Shown: positions 1-9,614 of the stretch, one piece after another | Layout: each line of letters begins with the position of its first letter | Numbering within the stretch: position 1 is the stretch's first letter | Assembly (NCBI RefSeq): GCF_000717335.1 | Contig: NZ_JNYZ01000024.1 | Span: 109,014-173,013, forward strand | Length of the DNA stretch: 64,000 nucleotides | DNA from: Amycolatopsis jejuensis | Lineage (GTDB): Bacteria > Actinomycetota > Actinomycetes > Mycobacteriales > Pseudonocardiaceae | Direction: 5' to 3' | Position numbers and translations under genes: made by a program | Notes under the pieces: model-generated | What the model was told of the DNA's origin: nothing | What the model saw: the letters and a program-made list of their open reading frames with translations, nothing else | Database searches by the model: none

Positions 1-1076
1 ACGGGCGACGGGTACACGCCCGTTTTCGTGCACTCGCGGCCGAAAGCGGCGATGGCCCGGGGGTGGGCGAGGAAGAACCGGGTCTTGCGCCGTCGGCAGA
101 GCAGCTCGTCCATGTCGAACGGCGTCGGCGGGCCGGTTCGCGTCGTGATCCGGTTCTTGAGGTCGGCGTTGTGCAGCAGGCCGAAGTTGGTGTTGTTGAT
201 CAGCTCGTGTTCCTGTCGTTCCCGCAGGGCTTCCACGGTGAGCCGCAGTTGCTGCTCGAGCTGGTCCATCGGATGGTTGTACAGGTCGGTCACCCGGTTG
301 TGCACCCGCAGCACGGTTTGCGCCACGGACAGCTCGTACTCGCGCGGCGCGGGTTCGTAGTCGACGTACGTGCCTGACAAAACAGGCTCGCCGTCGTGTC
401 CGGCGGACAAATCGATACTGGCTTCGCCCTTGCGGTTCTGCGGTTTCCGGGGCCGGGTCGCTGCGCTTGCGATGTGCGTGCGCAGGGAATCGGCGCGTCC
501 GTTGAGCCGGGTGTACGTCGCCAGGGGCAGGACCAGCGCGACCACCCGGGTCGCGGCGCGTGCGGTGAAGGTCCAGACTGCGTCGTCGCGGGCCAGCAGC
601 TCTGCGCCGAAGTGGTCGCCGTCCGTGGCTGTGCCCTCGTGGGTTTCGGCGCCGTACTCGCCCTTGCCGTGGCGGGTGATCTTGCCGTGCACCACGAGGA
701 CGAGCAGGTCGAGAGCGTCGCCCGCGGTGACGAGTGTGCTGCCGGGTTCGTATTCACGTTGCTCGAACGCGTCGGCCAGTGCGGCGAGAGCTGGTTCGTC
801 ATCGAAGCCGCGCAGCAGTTCCAGCTCCGTGAGTTCGGCCGGGATCACCTGCGCCCGCGCACCGGTGTGGAAGAAGCTCACCTTGCCGTCGCCGACGGTG
901 TACGTGAGCCGCCGGTTGACCCGGTAACTTCCGCCGGGCACCTCCACCCACGGCAGTTGCGACAGCAGCCACCGCGGAGTGATCCCGCGCATCTGCGGCT
1001 GAGACTTGGTGGTGGTGGCCAGGGTCCGGGCCGCGGCGACGCCGAGGGAAAGCCTCGGCTCCTCCGTCGTCGTCAC
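1..1076 (-). CDS. Family 2B encapsulin shell protein, second copy (C-terminus cut by window edge)
   Basis: Translation on the minus strand from a GTG at 1076 gives about 358 residues that align along their whole length with the neighbouring encapsulin. Shared blocks include [49 protein letters not shown] and [16 protein letters not shown]. It keeps the HK97-fold shell scaffold with a cyclic-nucleotide-binding-like insert near residues 80-200, the mark of family 2B. A GGAAGG motif lies 9 bases before the GTG, and the gene begins 5 bases after the upstream encapsulin stop, so the two are co-transcribed. The insert cassette reads FGAE where the neighbour has FGEN, so the usual ligand-contacting Glu is displaced. 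About 110 C-terminal residues lie outside the window. Known: such shells house MIB synthase in streptomycetes. Inferred: this copy is a second subunit of a mixed shell. Confidence 0.9.
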   Translation of the reverse strand, partial: MTTTEEPRLSLGVAAARTLATTTKSQPQMRGITPRWLLSQLPWVEVPGGSYRVNRRLTYTVGDGKVSFFHTGARAQVIPAELTELELLRGFDDEPALAALADAFEQREYEPGSTLVTAGDALDLLVLVVHGKITRHGKGEYGAETHEGTATDGDHFGAELLARDDAVWTFTARAATRVVALVLPLATYTRLNGRADSLRTHIASAATRPRKPQNRKGEASIDLSAGHDGEPVLSGTYVDYEPAPREYELSVAQTVLRVHNRVTDLYNHPMDQLEQQLRLTVEALRERQEHELINNTNFGLLHNADLKNRITTRTGPPTPFDMDELLCRRRKTRFFLAHPRAIAAFGRECTKTGVYPSP

Positions 1077-1081
1077 TCCGA

Positions 1082-2497
<1,416 letters not shown>

Positions 2498-2525
2498 AGC
2501 GAAACCACCTTGTCACTCACAGGGA

Positions 2526-3644
2526 TCAGGATTGGTACCGGGGGTTGGTGGCATGCCATTCGAGGCCACCACCCATCCAGGCGCGGACGCCGTCGAGGAA
2601 CCGCTGCAGCTCCGGCGAAGGAACCGCCTGCAGCGCCCGGTGTCCTTCCTCGAACTCGCGGACGATCCGGTTGTGCAGCCCGACCGTGATCTCCACGGCT
2701 TCCTCGACCGGGCAATTCCGGTCGGCGGCGATCTGCAGCACCATGTTGCAGACCGGTTTCTCGTCGGCCGCGTCCTTCGCGACCGAGTAGAGATCGTTGA
2801 CCAGCACCGCCGCCGTACCCGCACGCATCATCTCCTCTCGCACGCGCGGGTCGTAGTAAAGCGGCGCAGGGAGTTCGTAGCCGCCGACGGCGTCGATGAG
2901 GGTCATGGATGTGTAGAAACTGTCGTGCTGGCGAGCTGCCAGGTACTCCCAGGCCGGCGGATACCGGCCGGTGTGCCGCCAGGCCGCGTACGCGTCCCAG
3001 CTGACGAACATCGCGAACGTCGAGTAGCACACCCGCTGGACCAGCACCGGCGAACCGTGCCTGCCCAGATGGTCGATCGCCGAATGCAGCCCGACCCGGA
3101 TCGGGTCCGCTTGGAGCGCCGCGTCGAGCGGTGCGGAGAACTCGCCGGCCGGCGCGACCGGATCCATCGCGGCCATGACGAGCGCCAGGCGCGGCGGGAG
3201 CTCCGTGGGTGCGGCGCCGAGGGTGCTGTCGTCGGCGTAGTAGTCGTCGGCCGCCCACCACGCCGCGTTGAGCTGGGCGGCGACCAGCAGCCGGTCGGGA
3301 TCGGCGCAATCGGGATGGGCGAGCATCACCAGCCTGCCGAACCCGGCGTGCGCGATCTGGTGCAAGCCTTCGCCGGTGAACCCGCAGTCTTCCGCCCACG
3401 CGACCAGCCGCCGGTCGACCTCCTCGGCGAGCGGCTCGTCCACGCGCTCCACGATCGGGCAGTACAGCGGCGATGCACTGCCGTCGCCCCATTGGTGTTC
3501 CGCATACGCCGGATCGGGCGGGCCGACCGGCGCGAACTGCGTCGCGATCCGCGCCGCCGACGTCCCCAAGCCGAGCGGCCCGCCGAGCAGGCCGGTGGTG
3601 CACCCGGCCTCCGGATGGAGCCGGATGGCTGCGGTTCCGTACAT
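2526..3644 (-). CDS. 2-methylisoborneol synthase (class I terpene cyclase, encapsulin cargo)
   Basis: A 372-residue class I terpene synthase. The aspartate-rich Mg-binding motif is DDYYAD at 133-138 and the second metal motif is NDLYSVAKD at 283-291, both in the form typical of MIB synthases, which cyclise 2-methylgeranyl diphosphate to 2-methylisoborneol. The catalytic domain starts near SPLYCP (58-63). The first ~55 residues are Gly/Pro/Ala-rich and predicted disordered, and are shorter than the long N-terminus of many streptomycete homologues. They contain GGPLGLGTSAARI (21-33), a candidate encapsulation signal (inference). The ATG at 3644 has GGGAGG seven bases upstream. It lies 24 bp after the methyltransferase, which supplies its substrate, and 28 bp before the shell genes. 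Confidence 0.95.
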   Translation of the reverse strand: MYGTAAIRLHPEAGCTTGLLGGPLGLGTSAARIATQFAPVGPPDPAYAEHQWGDGSASPLYCPIVERVDEPLAEEVDRRLVAWAEDCGFTGEGLHQIAHAGFGRLVMLAHPDCADPDRLLVAAQLNAAWWAADDYYADDSTLGAAPTELPPRLALVMAAMDPVAPAGEFSAPLDAALQADPIRVGLHSAIDHLGRHGSPVLVQRVCYSTFAMFVSWDAYAAWRHTGRYPPAWEYLAARQHDSFYTSMTLIDAVGGYELPAPLYYDPRVREEMMRAGTAAVLVNDLYSVAKDAADEKPVCNMVLQIAADRNCPVEEAVEITVGLHNRIVREFEEGHRALQAVPSPELQRFLDGVRAWMGGGLEWHATNPRYQS

Positions 3645-3668
3645 GGCGACCTCCCTGGGACCTGCTGG

Positions 3669-4520
3669 TCAGACGCGGTCGGCGGCGATGAGCAGGTAGT
3701 GGAAGCTGCCTTCGCGATAGGCGGTGAGGAACGGCTGCTCGATGCCGGTGGCGACCGGCGACTGCGCGCGCAGCTCCCAGTAGGGAATGGTGGCCGCGGT
3801 GAGGTCGACGACGTTGATGGGTACGAAACCGTTGGCGGCCAGTGCGGTGAAGTAGTCGCTGCGGGCGTGGATGTTGCAGATGTAGTGCTGGTCGATCTGG
3901 CTCACCGCGCGCGACCGCCCGCCGGTGACGTCGTTGTAGCACCCGGTGATCGTGACGTATCGCCCACCGGAACGGAGCTGGCGCGCGTGTTCGGCGAAAA
4001 GATCATTCAGGTCGACGTACATGGTGCTTTCGTTGTTCCAGATTCCGGCAAATGCACCGCTGTCGAATCCGGTGTCCAGCATGTTCCGGAGGTGATACTG
4101 CACGGAATCGGCGATCCCGCGTTTCCGCGCCTGCTCGTTCGCGAATTCGACCTGCTGTTCGGAAATGGAGATCCCGTCGACGCGGCAGCCGAACCGCTGG
4201 TGCGCCATGACACTCGAGCCGCCCCGCCCGCAGCCGGCGTCCAGCAGCCGGTCGCCCGGTTCGATCCGGCCGAGGTGGTGCAGCAGGACGTCGGCCTGCG
4301 CGGTTTCGAGCCGGTGCATTTCGGCGATGATCGCCTCGTCACGCGGGGTTCCGCTGCCGGAGAGAACCGCCGGGTCGTAGTCGCCGAGACCGTAGTGATG
4401 GTGGTAGAGACCGTCGACGTCACCCAGGCGGAGGTTCACCGGGTCCTTCTCTGCATTCCAGTAGTCGGCGACCGACTGCTGATATGCGGTGTGAGTCACC
4501 GGGTGGGCAACAGAGGTCAT
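3669..4520 (-). CDS. Geranyl diphosphate 2-C-methyltransferase
   Basis: A 283-residue SAM-dependent methyltransferase. The SAM-binding glycine motif is LLDAGCGRGGSS (92-103), followed by the acidic post-I region around VDGISISEQQ and a conserved GIWNNESTMYVDL segment. The N-terminal YWN..KDPVNLRLGDVDGLYHHHYG block is typical of GPP methyltransferases, which make 2-methyl-GPP from GPP and SAM in the first committed step of MIB biosynthesis. The ATG at 4520 is preceded by AAAGGAAG. It is the first gene of the minus-strand operon methyltransferase - MIB synthase - two encapsulin shells, and is divergent from the peptide deformylase gene. Function is assigned from both sequence and the invariant pairing with MIB synthase. 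Confidence 0.95.
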   Translation of the reverse strand: MTSVAHPVTHTAYQQSVADYWNAEKDPVNLRLGDVDGLYHHHYGLGDYDPAVLSGSGTPRDEAIIAEMHRLETAQADVLLHHLGRIEPGDRLLDAGCGRGGSSVMAHQRFGCRVDGISISEQQVEFANEQARKRGIADSVQYHLRNMLDTGFDSGAFAGIWNNESTMYVDLNDLFAEHARQLRSGGRYVTITGCYNDVTGGRSRAVSQIDQHYICNIHARSDYFTALAANGFVPINVVDLTAATIPYWELRAQSPVATGIEQPFLTAYREGSFHYLLIAADRV

Positions 4521-4869
4521 CGTGAAACTTCCTTTCGGACCGCATGGGGTTATCGACGCGCACCGAAACCGCGCCGGTGCGCGGCCCCGCTTTCGGAAGT
4601 CATTTCCGCTTCACCCGACGCTAGCGAGAAATGTTTTGGACGGACAAGGTGCGTTGCCGGGTTTCACTCGCGGGCCGGGGAAATTGCGGGTACTTGGCTC
4701 GTCTGGCCTAGAAAGGCCCCTGCACGGGGTGCAAGCCGCCGTGGCGCCGGAACCCGATCGAGGCCACGACCACCCCGGGTGGATGACGCTGCGCAACCGT
4801 GCGTGGGCCGCCGGTCGGTGGTCCGGCCGTCACTAGACTTCCCGTGGCCCTGCGGAAGGACGTTCGACC
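4521..4869. promoter_or_regulatory. Divergent intergenic region between MIB operon and def
   Basis: No gene is seen in these 349 bp. It must hold the promoters of both the minus-strand MIB/encapsulin operon and def. On the + strand TAGACT at 4834-4839 fits an actinobacterial -10 element, and GGAAGGA at 4854-4860 is the def ribosome binding site. No convincing -35 or operator for the MIB operon was identified. Confidence 0.45.
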
Positions 4870-5370
4870 ATGGCGATGCGCGCGTTGCGCTATTTCGGTG
4901 ACCCGGTGCTCAAGTCGGTGTGCGATCCGGTGACCACGTTCGACAGCAAGATCGAGGCGCTGGTGCAGGACCTGCTCGACGGCGTCGAGCCCGAGGGCCG
5001 CGCCGGACTCGCCGCACCGCAGATCGGGGTCGGGCTGCGGGTGTTCAGCTACGACGTGGGCGGGCTGACCGGGTACGTGATCAACCCGGAGATCGCCCAC
5101 CTTTCCGAAGAGACGCACGAGATCGGCGAGGGCTGCCTGTCCGTGCCGGAGCTGTGGTTCCCGACCGTGCGCGCGAAGCACGCCGTGGTGCGCGGCGTCG
5201 ACCTGCGGAACGAGCCGATCGAGGTCGAGGGCGTGGACGTGATGGCGCAGTGTCTGCAGCACGAAACCGACCATCTGGACGGAAAGCTGTATCTGGACCG
5301 CCTTACTCCCGATCGGAAGAAGCAGGCCCTGCGTGAGGCTCGGGGTAAGGATTGGTTCTGGAATCGCTGA
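4870..5370 (+). CDS. def: Peptide deformylase
   Basis: A 166-residue protein with all three deformylase motifs: GLAAPQIGV, EGCLSVP and QHETDHLDG. They supply the Cys, two His and Glu that bind the metal and catalyse removal of the formyl group from nascent N-terminal Met. Length and motif spacing fit the type III/actinobacterial group, although HETDH has Thr where many have Thr/Cys/Phe, so this is not unusual. The ATG at 4870 follows GGAAGGA by 9 bases; a second ATG two codons downstream is possible. The C-terminus ends in the charged RGKDWFWNR. The gene stands alone, divergent from the MIB operon and convergent with the VOC gene across a repeat array. Many actinomycetes carry two or more def paralogues, so this need not be the essential copy. 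Confidence 0.96.
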   Translation: MAMRALRYFGDPVLKSVCDPVTTFDSKIEALVQDLLDGVEPEGRAGLAAPQIGVGLRVFSYDVGGLTGYVINPEIAHLSEETHEIGEGCLSVPELWFPTVRAKHAVVRGVDLRNEPIEVEGVDVMAQCLQHETDHLDGKLYLDRLTPDRKKQALREARGKDWFWNR

Positions 5371-5490
5371 ATCAGGTTCCGGGTTGCGGGGTTCGGCTCG
5401 TTTGGGACGGGGTCCTTTTGCGGAGGTCGTGCTTGGGCTTCGCTGTGATCGTGGGCCGGAATCCGTTGCGGCGCGGGAGTTCCGTCAGCG

Positions 5491-6160
5491 CGGCACGGTG
5501 AGCAGATCGCGCAGCGAGCTTCGCGGTGGGGTCTGGGCAGTTACGTTTGTGGCGCGCTGTCTGGGCCGCAAGGTTTCCCGTGCGGGACCCGCGGCGGCGC
5601 GAGCGCTCCGTCTACGCGGCAGGGTGCGCAGATGGCGCAGCGAGGTTCGCGGTGCGGCCAGCACAGCGAGCGTCGCTGCGCACCCTGCGCAGCAAGTTTC
5701 CCGAGGCGAGACCCGCGGCGGCGTGAGAGCTCGGTCAGCGCGGCACGGTAAGCAAATGGCACAGCCAGGTCCGCGGCACGGCCCTGAGCGCAAGCTCCCC
5801 GGTGCGGGACCCGCGGTGGCGTGAGCGGCCGGTCAGCTCGGCACGGTGAGCAAATGGCGCAGCGAGGTTCACGACGCGGCCAGCGCAACAAGCTTCCCGG
5901 CGCGGGACCCGCGGCGGCGCGAGCCGTCGGCCAACGCGGCACGGTGAGCAAATGGCGCAGCGAGGTTCACGACGCGGCCAGCGCAACAAGCTTCCCGGCC
6001 CGGCCAGCGCAACAAGCTTCCCGGCGCGGGACCCGCGGCGGCGCGAGCCGTCGGCCAACGCGGCACGGTGTGCAAATGGCGCAGCGAGGTTCACGACGCA
6101 GCCAGCGCAACGAGGTCCGCGGCGCGGCCTGGGCAGCGAGGTTCACGGTGTGGCCATCGC
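5491..6160. repeat. Six-copy degenerate tandem repeat array, 98-126 bp unit
   Basis: Copies begin at 5491, 5617, 5741, 5839, 5937 and 6061, each opening with a CGGCACGGTGAGC-like box followed by AAATGGCGCAGCGAGGTTC. Each then carries CAGCGCAACAAGCTTCCCGG and a near-palindromic CGCGGGACCCGCG before the next unit. Spacings are 126, 124, 98, 98 and 124. The 124 bp spacing of the fifth unit comes from a 26 bp internal duplication of the CAGCGCAACAAGCTTCCC part. Unit lengths are not all multiples of three and all six frames give low-complexity Arg/Ala-rich products, so it is non-coding. It fills the gap between the convergent genes def and the VOC gene (5371-6279). Outside the array I see nothing in that gap. 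Confidence 0.9.
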
Positions 6161-6279
6161 ACGGTGCGTGGTTACGGCTGAGCGGTGTCTGATCGAGCAG
6201 TGCCGGTCGAGGACCGCGTCGACGTCGCGTTCACCCCCTGCTGCTGGCTCCAGCCCGTCAAGAAGGTTCCCTGAGGCGG

Positions 6280-7035
6280 TCAAGGTTCGCCGGAATGTGG
6301 TGTGCTGTGCGAAGGCTGTTGCGGGGTGCGTAGGCAGAATTCGTTGCCTTCCGGGTCGGTGAGGATCGCCCGTGGGGTGTTGCCTTGCCCGATGTCGGCG
6401 AGGGTTGCGCCGGTGTCGAGGGCTCGGCGGACTTCGGTGGCATGGTTGCTGTCGGGGGTGGATGCGACTTCCAGGTGCAGGCGGTTTTTGCCGTGTTTCG
6501 GGGTTTCGGTGCGGAGGAATTCGAGCGTCGGGCCGCGACCGGAGGGGTTGTGAAGTGTGGTGATGCCCGGTTCTTCGGCGGTGATCGGCCAGGCTGCCAG
6601 GGGTGACCAGAACCGCGCCAGGCGTCCGGGGTCCTGTGCGTCGACGACGATTGCCGCGACTGCGCCGGATCCGGCGTAGGTGGTGCGTGGTTCGAGCACG
6701 CAGAACTCGTTGCCTTCGGGGTCGGCGAGGACGGTCCAGGGCACGTCGCGCTGGCCGATGTCGATGGGGTGGGCACCGAGGGAGAGCGCGTGTGCGACCG
6801 TTTTGCGTTGGTGTTGGTCGGAAGTGCTGGCGAGGTCCAGGTGGAGCGGGTTCTTGCCGGTCTTCGGTTCGGGCGCCGGGACGAAGACGAGACTCCAGCC
6901 GTCGCCGGGTGCGGGGACGGCGACCTCGGCGGGCAGGTCGACGGTGATCTGCCAGCCGAGCAGGGTGGCCCAGAACCGGGCGAGCTCACCCGGCCGCCGG
7001 GCGTTGACGACCAGGGTGTCCAGATGTGTTGCCAT
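6280..7035 (-). CDS. Two-domain VOC (glyoxalase/bleomycin-resistance fold) protein
   Basis: A 251-residue protein made of two homologous halves (about 1-125 and 126-251). Each ends in an almost identical segment, VPWTVLADPEGNEFCVL and TPRAILTDPEGNEFCLR, where the Glu of DPEGNEF is the usual metal ligand of the vicinal-oxygen-chelate fold. Each half also has the LARFW opening and an LHLDLAST/LHLEVAST strand. The start is the ATG at 7035; the frame stays open far upstream but that extension is Arg/Pro-rich shadow sequence. Members include glyoxalases, dioxygenases and resistance proteins, and nothing here fixes the substrate. The gene appears monocistronic, convergent with def. Confidence 0.88.
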   Translation of the reverse strand: MATHLDTLVVNARRPGELARFWATLLGWQITVDLPAEVAVPAPGDGWSLVFVPAPEPKTGKNPLHLDLASTSDQHQRKTVAHALSLGAHPIDIGQRDVPWTVLADPEGNEFCVLEPRTTYAGSGAVAAIVVDAQDPGRLARFWSPLAAWPITAEEPGITTLHNPSGRGPTLEFLRTETPKHGKNRLHLEVASTPDSNHATEVRRALDTGATLADIGQGNTPRAILTDPEGNEFCLRTPQQPSHSTPHSGEP

Positions 7036-7156
7036 GCCCGTCACGTTAGCCGGGAGCACCGACAAAAACTGCGGGCCGGGAAAGATCTCGCTGGTGGGTT
7101 TTCTGCTGTGCCAAGGGGTTGCCGGACGTGGAGGGAGCGAAATCCTCGTCGTCCGG

Positions 7157-7180
7157 CGGTCCGTATCCTGCCGCGGACCG
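7157..7180 (-). terminator. Hairpin downstream of the MDMPI gene
   Basis: CGGTCCG (7157-7163) and CGGACCG (7174-7180) form a perfect 7-bp stem with a 10-base loop, about 50 bp beyond the MDMPI stop. There is no T-run, as is usual in actinomycetes. GGGAAGCTTCCC near 7191-7202 is a second short palindrome in the same gap. Confidence 0.4.
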
Positions 7181-7232
7181 GGGTGAACCGGGAAGCTTCC
7201 CCGCTTGCGGTTCGTCCGGTGGCGGTCGGGGG

Positions 7233-8000
7233 TCAGCGGGTGGCCAGGCGGAGCAGGGCCCAGGTTTGGGCGGACAGCTCGTGGTCGCCGTCGGTGTGGA
7301 CCATGGTGACCGGGACTCGGCCCCAGAGCCAGAGGTACACGTTCGCCGGTGGGCCGGTGACGATGGCGTCGGCGGTGTCGGCTTCGGGGGGTGAGCAGCG
7401 CCAGGCTTCCGTTTCGCCGGGGCCGGCTCTGGCTATCCAGCTGTGGCCGCCGGTGTGGAAACCCACTGTGCCGCTTCGGGTTCCGGAGACGCCCATGGTG
7501 GTGAGGCGGTGTCCGAAGTAGAGGGTGAGGGCTTCGTCGACGCCGTCGGCGGCCAGGTCGTCCGGGACTGCCGGTTCGCCGGTTCCCGCGGCGTTTTCGG
7601 CGTCGACGCGGTGCACGAGGGTTTCGTGGAGCATGCGGCGGCGCCAGAAGCCGTGGGTGGGGTCGGCGGGCCACCAGGTCGCGGCGCGGGTGACCGGGTC
7701 GTGCACGGACAGCTCGGCGGCGAGCTCTTCGCGGGCGGCGTCGTAGAACTCGGCGACGGGCTGGCCCGGCAGCGGGTCGCGTTGCCACTGCGCAGGCTGC
7801 CTGCCTTCGCGCAGCCAGCCGAGCGCCAGCTGGTACATGCTGCCGACGTGCTGGACGAGTTCGTTCAGCGTCCAGCCCGGGGCGGTGGGCACGGGCGAAT
7901 CCGGGGACGCCGAGTGCGCGACGTCCGCCAGCAGCTGCGCTTCGACGGAGAACGCCTCGAGCAGCCGGCCGTGGTCGACTGTGCCGAGCTCACGCGACAT
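7233..8000 (-). CDS. MDMPI-family mycothiol-dependent enzyme (maleylpyruvate isomerase-like)
   Basis: A 255-residue protein. The N-terminal half has the DinB-like four-helix mycothiol-dependent maleylpyruvate isomerase fold (APGWTLNELVQHVGSMYQLALGWLREG, residues ~30-60, with the metal-binding His in VQHVG). It continues through FWRRRMLHETLVHRVDAENAAG, where HETLVHR carries two further candidate metal ligands. The C-terminal part ends in the compact domain common to the family. The ATG at 8000 overlaps the stop of the upstream HEPN gene by 11 bases, so the two are translationally coupled. Family members use mycothiol, the actinobacterial low-molecular-weight thiol, but the exact substrate is unknown. 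A longer N-terminus is possible in frame but is low-complexity. Confidence 0.88.
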   Translation of the reverse strand: MSRELGTVDHGRLLEAFSVEAQLLADVAHSASPDSPVPTAPGWTLNELVQHVGSMYQLALGWLREGRQPAQWQRDPLPGQPVAEFYDAAREELAAELSVHDPVTRAATWWPADPTHGFWRRRMLHETLVHRVDAENAAGTGEPAVPDDLAADGVDEALTLYFGHRLTTMGVSGTRSGTVGFHTGGHSWIARAGPGETEAWRCSPPEADTADAIVTGPPANVYLWLWGRVPVTMVHTDGDHELSAQTWALLRLATR

Positions 8001-8883
8001 GGGCTTCGCCGGAAATCGGCAGGCCGTGCACGACCCGGCGGACGAGCTCCAGGAACTGGGCGGTGGCCTGCAGCAGGCCGGCCGCCGAATCGGCGGTGAC
8101 GCGGCCGGTGATGCCTGCCTCGGCCGCTGCACGGGTTTCGGAGTTGGCCGCGAAGAAGGCCGACCATTCCCGCAGCTCGGGGGCTACGGCGTCGAGCAGC
8201 ACCCAGCCGCTGGCGGGCCGCCCTCGGCCCCGGCGCGGACGACCGTGCACGGCGAGCACCGCCGCCGCGCCGCGGAGGGCGGCGAGGTAGGCGCCGATGA
8301 AGCGTTCGGCAGGGTCCCGTTCGTTGGCGGCGTGGTCGAGGCCGCGCTTGGCCTGGGCGAGCAGGGCCGCCGCTGCCGGGGGCGCGGGGGGGCGCAGGGA
8401 CAGGGGCAGCTGCGACTGGCCGGGGTCGCGGCGTGCGGAGGACCTGGTCGAAGTGGGTCGGGCCGGGTGCCGCTCGACGGAGGCACGGGGTGCTGACGGC
8501 TCGGACTGGCCGGACTCGCGGCGGGTAGAAGACCTGGTCACGGAGGCACGGGTTGCTCCCGGCTCCGGCTGGCCGGACTCGCGGCGCATCGAAGACCTGG
8601 TCACGGCGGGACGAGCCGGGTGCTGCTCGACGGAGGCGCGAGTTGCTGCCAGCTCGAGCTGGCCAACAGTGGGTCGAGCCGGAGGCCACTCGGCGGAGGC
8701 GCGGGTTGCTGCCAGCTCGAGCTGGTCGACAGTGGGTCGAGCCGGAGGCTGCTCGACGGAGGCACCGGTTGCTCCCGGTTCCGGCTGGTCGGTGGGAGCG
8801 GAGGACGACCCGGCAGCAGAACCACCCATGGCAGCACCGCGTCCGGAACCGGGCTCCCCGGGGGACACGATCGAGACGGACAT
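7990..8883 (-). CDS. SAV_6107-type HEPN-domain protein with repetitive N-terminus
   Basis: A 297-residue protein. The C-terminal ~130 residues (from LLAQAKRGLDHAANERDPAERFIGAYLAALRGAAAVLA) are helical and match the SAV_6107-type HEPN family seen in actinomycetes. The first ~165 residues are disordered and repetitive, with two 21-residue near-identical units (ARPTVDQLELAATRAS...) and several VTRSS-x-RRESGQ-EPGATRAS variants. The ATG at 8883 is chosen because GGAGGAGGG lies just upstream; the frame is open further but the extension is unconvincing. The last 11 bases overlap the MDMPI gene. HEPN folds occur in RNases and nucleotidyltransferase-linked toxins, but the canonical Rx4-6H catalytic motif is not evident, so no activity is assigned. 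Confidence 0.8.
   Translation of the reverse strand: MSVSIVSPGEPGSGRGAAMGGSAAGSSSAPTDQPEPGATGASVEQPPARPTVDQLELAATRASAEWPPARPTVGQLELAATRASVEQHPARPAVTRSSMRRESGQPEPGATRASVTRSSTRRESGQSEPSAPRASVERHPARPTSTRSSARRDPGQSQLPLSLRPPAPPAAAALLAQAKRGLDHAANERDPAERFIGAYLAALRGAAAVLAVHGRPRRGRGRPASGWVLLDAVAPELREWSAFFAANSETRAAAEAGITGRVTADSAAGLLQATAQFLELVRRVVHGLPISGEAHVA
8642..8767. repeat. Two 63-bp tandem units inside the HEPN gene
   Basis: Units beginning GTTGCTGCCAGCTCGAGCTGG start at 8642 and 8705, 63 bp (21 codons) apart. They encode the in-frame repeat of the disordered N-terminal region. More diverged relatives extend to both sides (about 8460-8800). The multiple-of-three length shows the array can change copy number without breaking the gene. 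Confidence 0.8.
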
Positions 8884-9089
8884 GGCGACCCTCCTCCTGC
8901 TCGGGTGGGTCCGGGTGGTCCCGAGGTGCTTCCCCCACCCCGGGACCGCCCGGCTCGCTCCCACCGGATGTCGAACGTCTGTTCGAACAGTTTCCAGAGT
9001 AGCCGTGCCGGCGGGTCTGCTCAACCCCGCCGGTGGAATCCGGGTACGTGGTGCGGGACACGGCCACCCTGTCGTGGTCTCATAACCGG

Positions 9090-9614
9090 GTGAGTTCCCT
9101 CGAACATCCCGCTGTCGCCAAGGTCACCGCCGTGCTGGCCGAGGCAGGGCAGCAGTCCGCCGCGGACGGCGTGCGGGTGCTGCCTGCCGAGGTCCGCACT
9201 GCTGCGCAGGCCGCGGAGGCCCTCGGCGTGCCGGTCGGGGCGATCGCCAACAGCCTGGTGTTCCGTGCCCGCACTGCCGACGGCACCGAGGCCGCGCTGC
9301 TCGCGCTCACCTCCGGTGCGCACCGGGCGAAGGAGTCCCGGCTGGCCGAGCTCGCCGGGTTCGCCGAGGCGGGCAAGGCGGATGCGGCGTTCGTCCGGGA
9401 GCACACCGGGCAGCCGATCGGCGGGGTCGCGCCCGTCGGGCATCCCGCGAAGCTGGTCACGCTCGTGGACACCGCGCTGCGCGAGTACCCCGAGGTGTGG
9501 GCTGCGGCCGGGCACCCGAAGTCGGTCTTCCCGACCACTTTCGACGACCTCGTCGAGCTCACCGGGGGTACTCCGGGCGATCTCGCGGGGGAAGGGGAGG
9601 ATGGTCGATCGTGA
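9090..9614 (+). CDS. YbaK/EbsC-family aminoacyl-tRNA deacylase
   Basis: About 174 residues from the GTG at 9090. The YbaK/ProX fold is recognised from AAQAAEALGVPVGAIANSLVFRA (opening), LTSGAHRAKESRLAELAGF, and the GQPIGGVAPVGHPAKLVTLVDTALREYPEVWAAAGHPKSVFPTTFDDLVELTGG tail. Such proteins hydrolyse mischarged Cys-tRNAPro and related esters. An in-frame GTG at 9033 would add 19 residues; 9090 is preferred because SSLEHPAVAKV fits the family N-terminus, although no clear Shine-Dalgarno is seen before either. It is divergent from the HEPN gene, and its TGA overlaps the GTG of the GNAT gene (GTGA). Confidence 0.85.
   Translation: MSSLEHPAVAKVTAVLAEAGQQSAADGVRVLPAEVRTAAQAAEALGVPVGAIANSLVFRARTADGTEAALLALTSGAHRAKESRLAELAGFAEAGKADAAFVREHTGQPIGGVAPVGHPAKLVTLVDTALREYPEVWAAAGHPKSVFPTTFDDLVELTGGTPGDLAGEGEDGRS

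Noticed and set aside
5371..6279. Several 70-160 codon frames in the 98-126 bp repeat array
   Set aside because: The repeat unit is not consistently a multiple of three and the frames are Arg/Ala/Gly-rich translations of the repeat.
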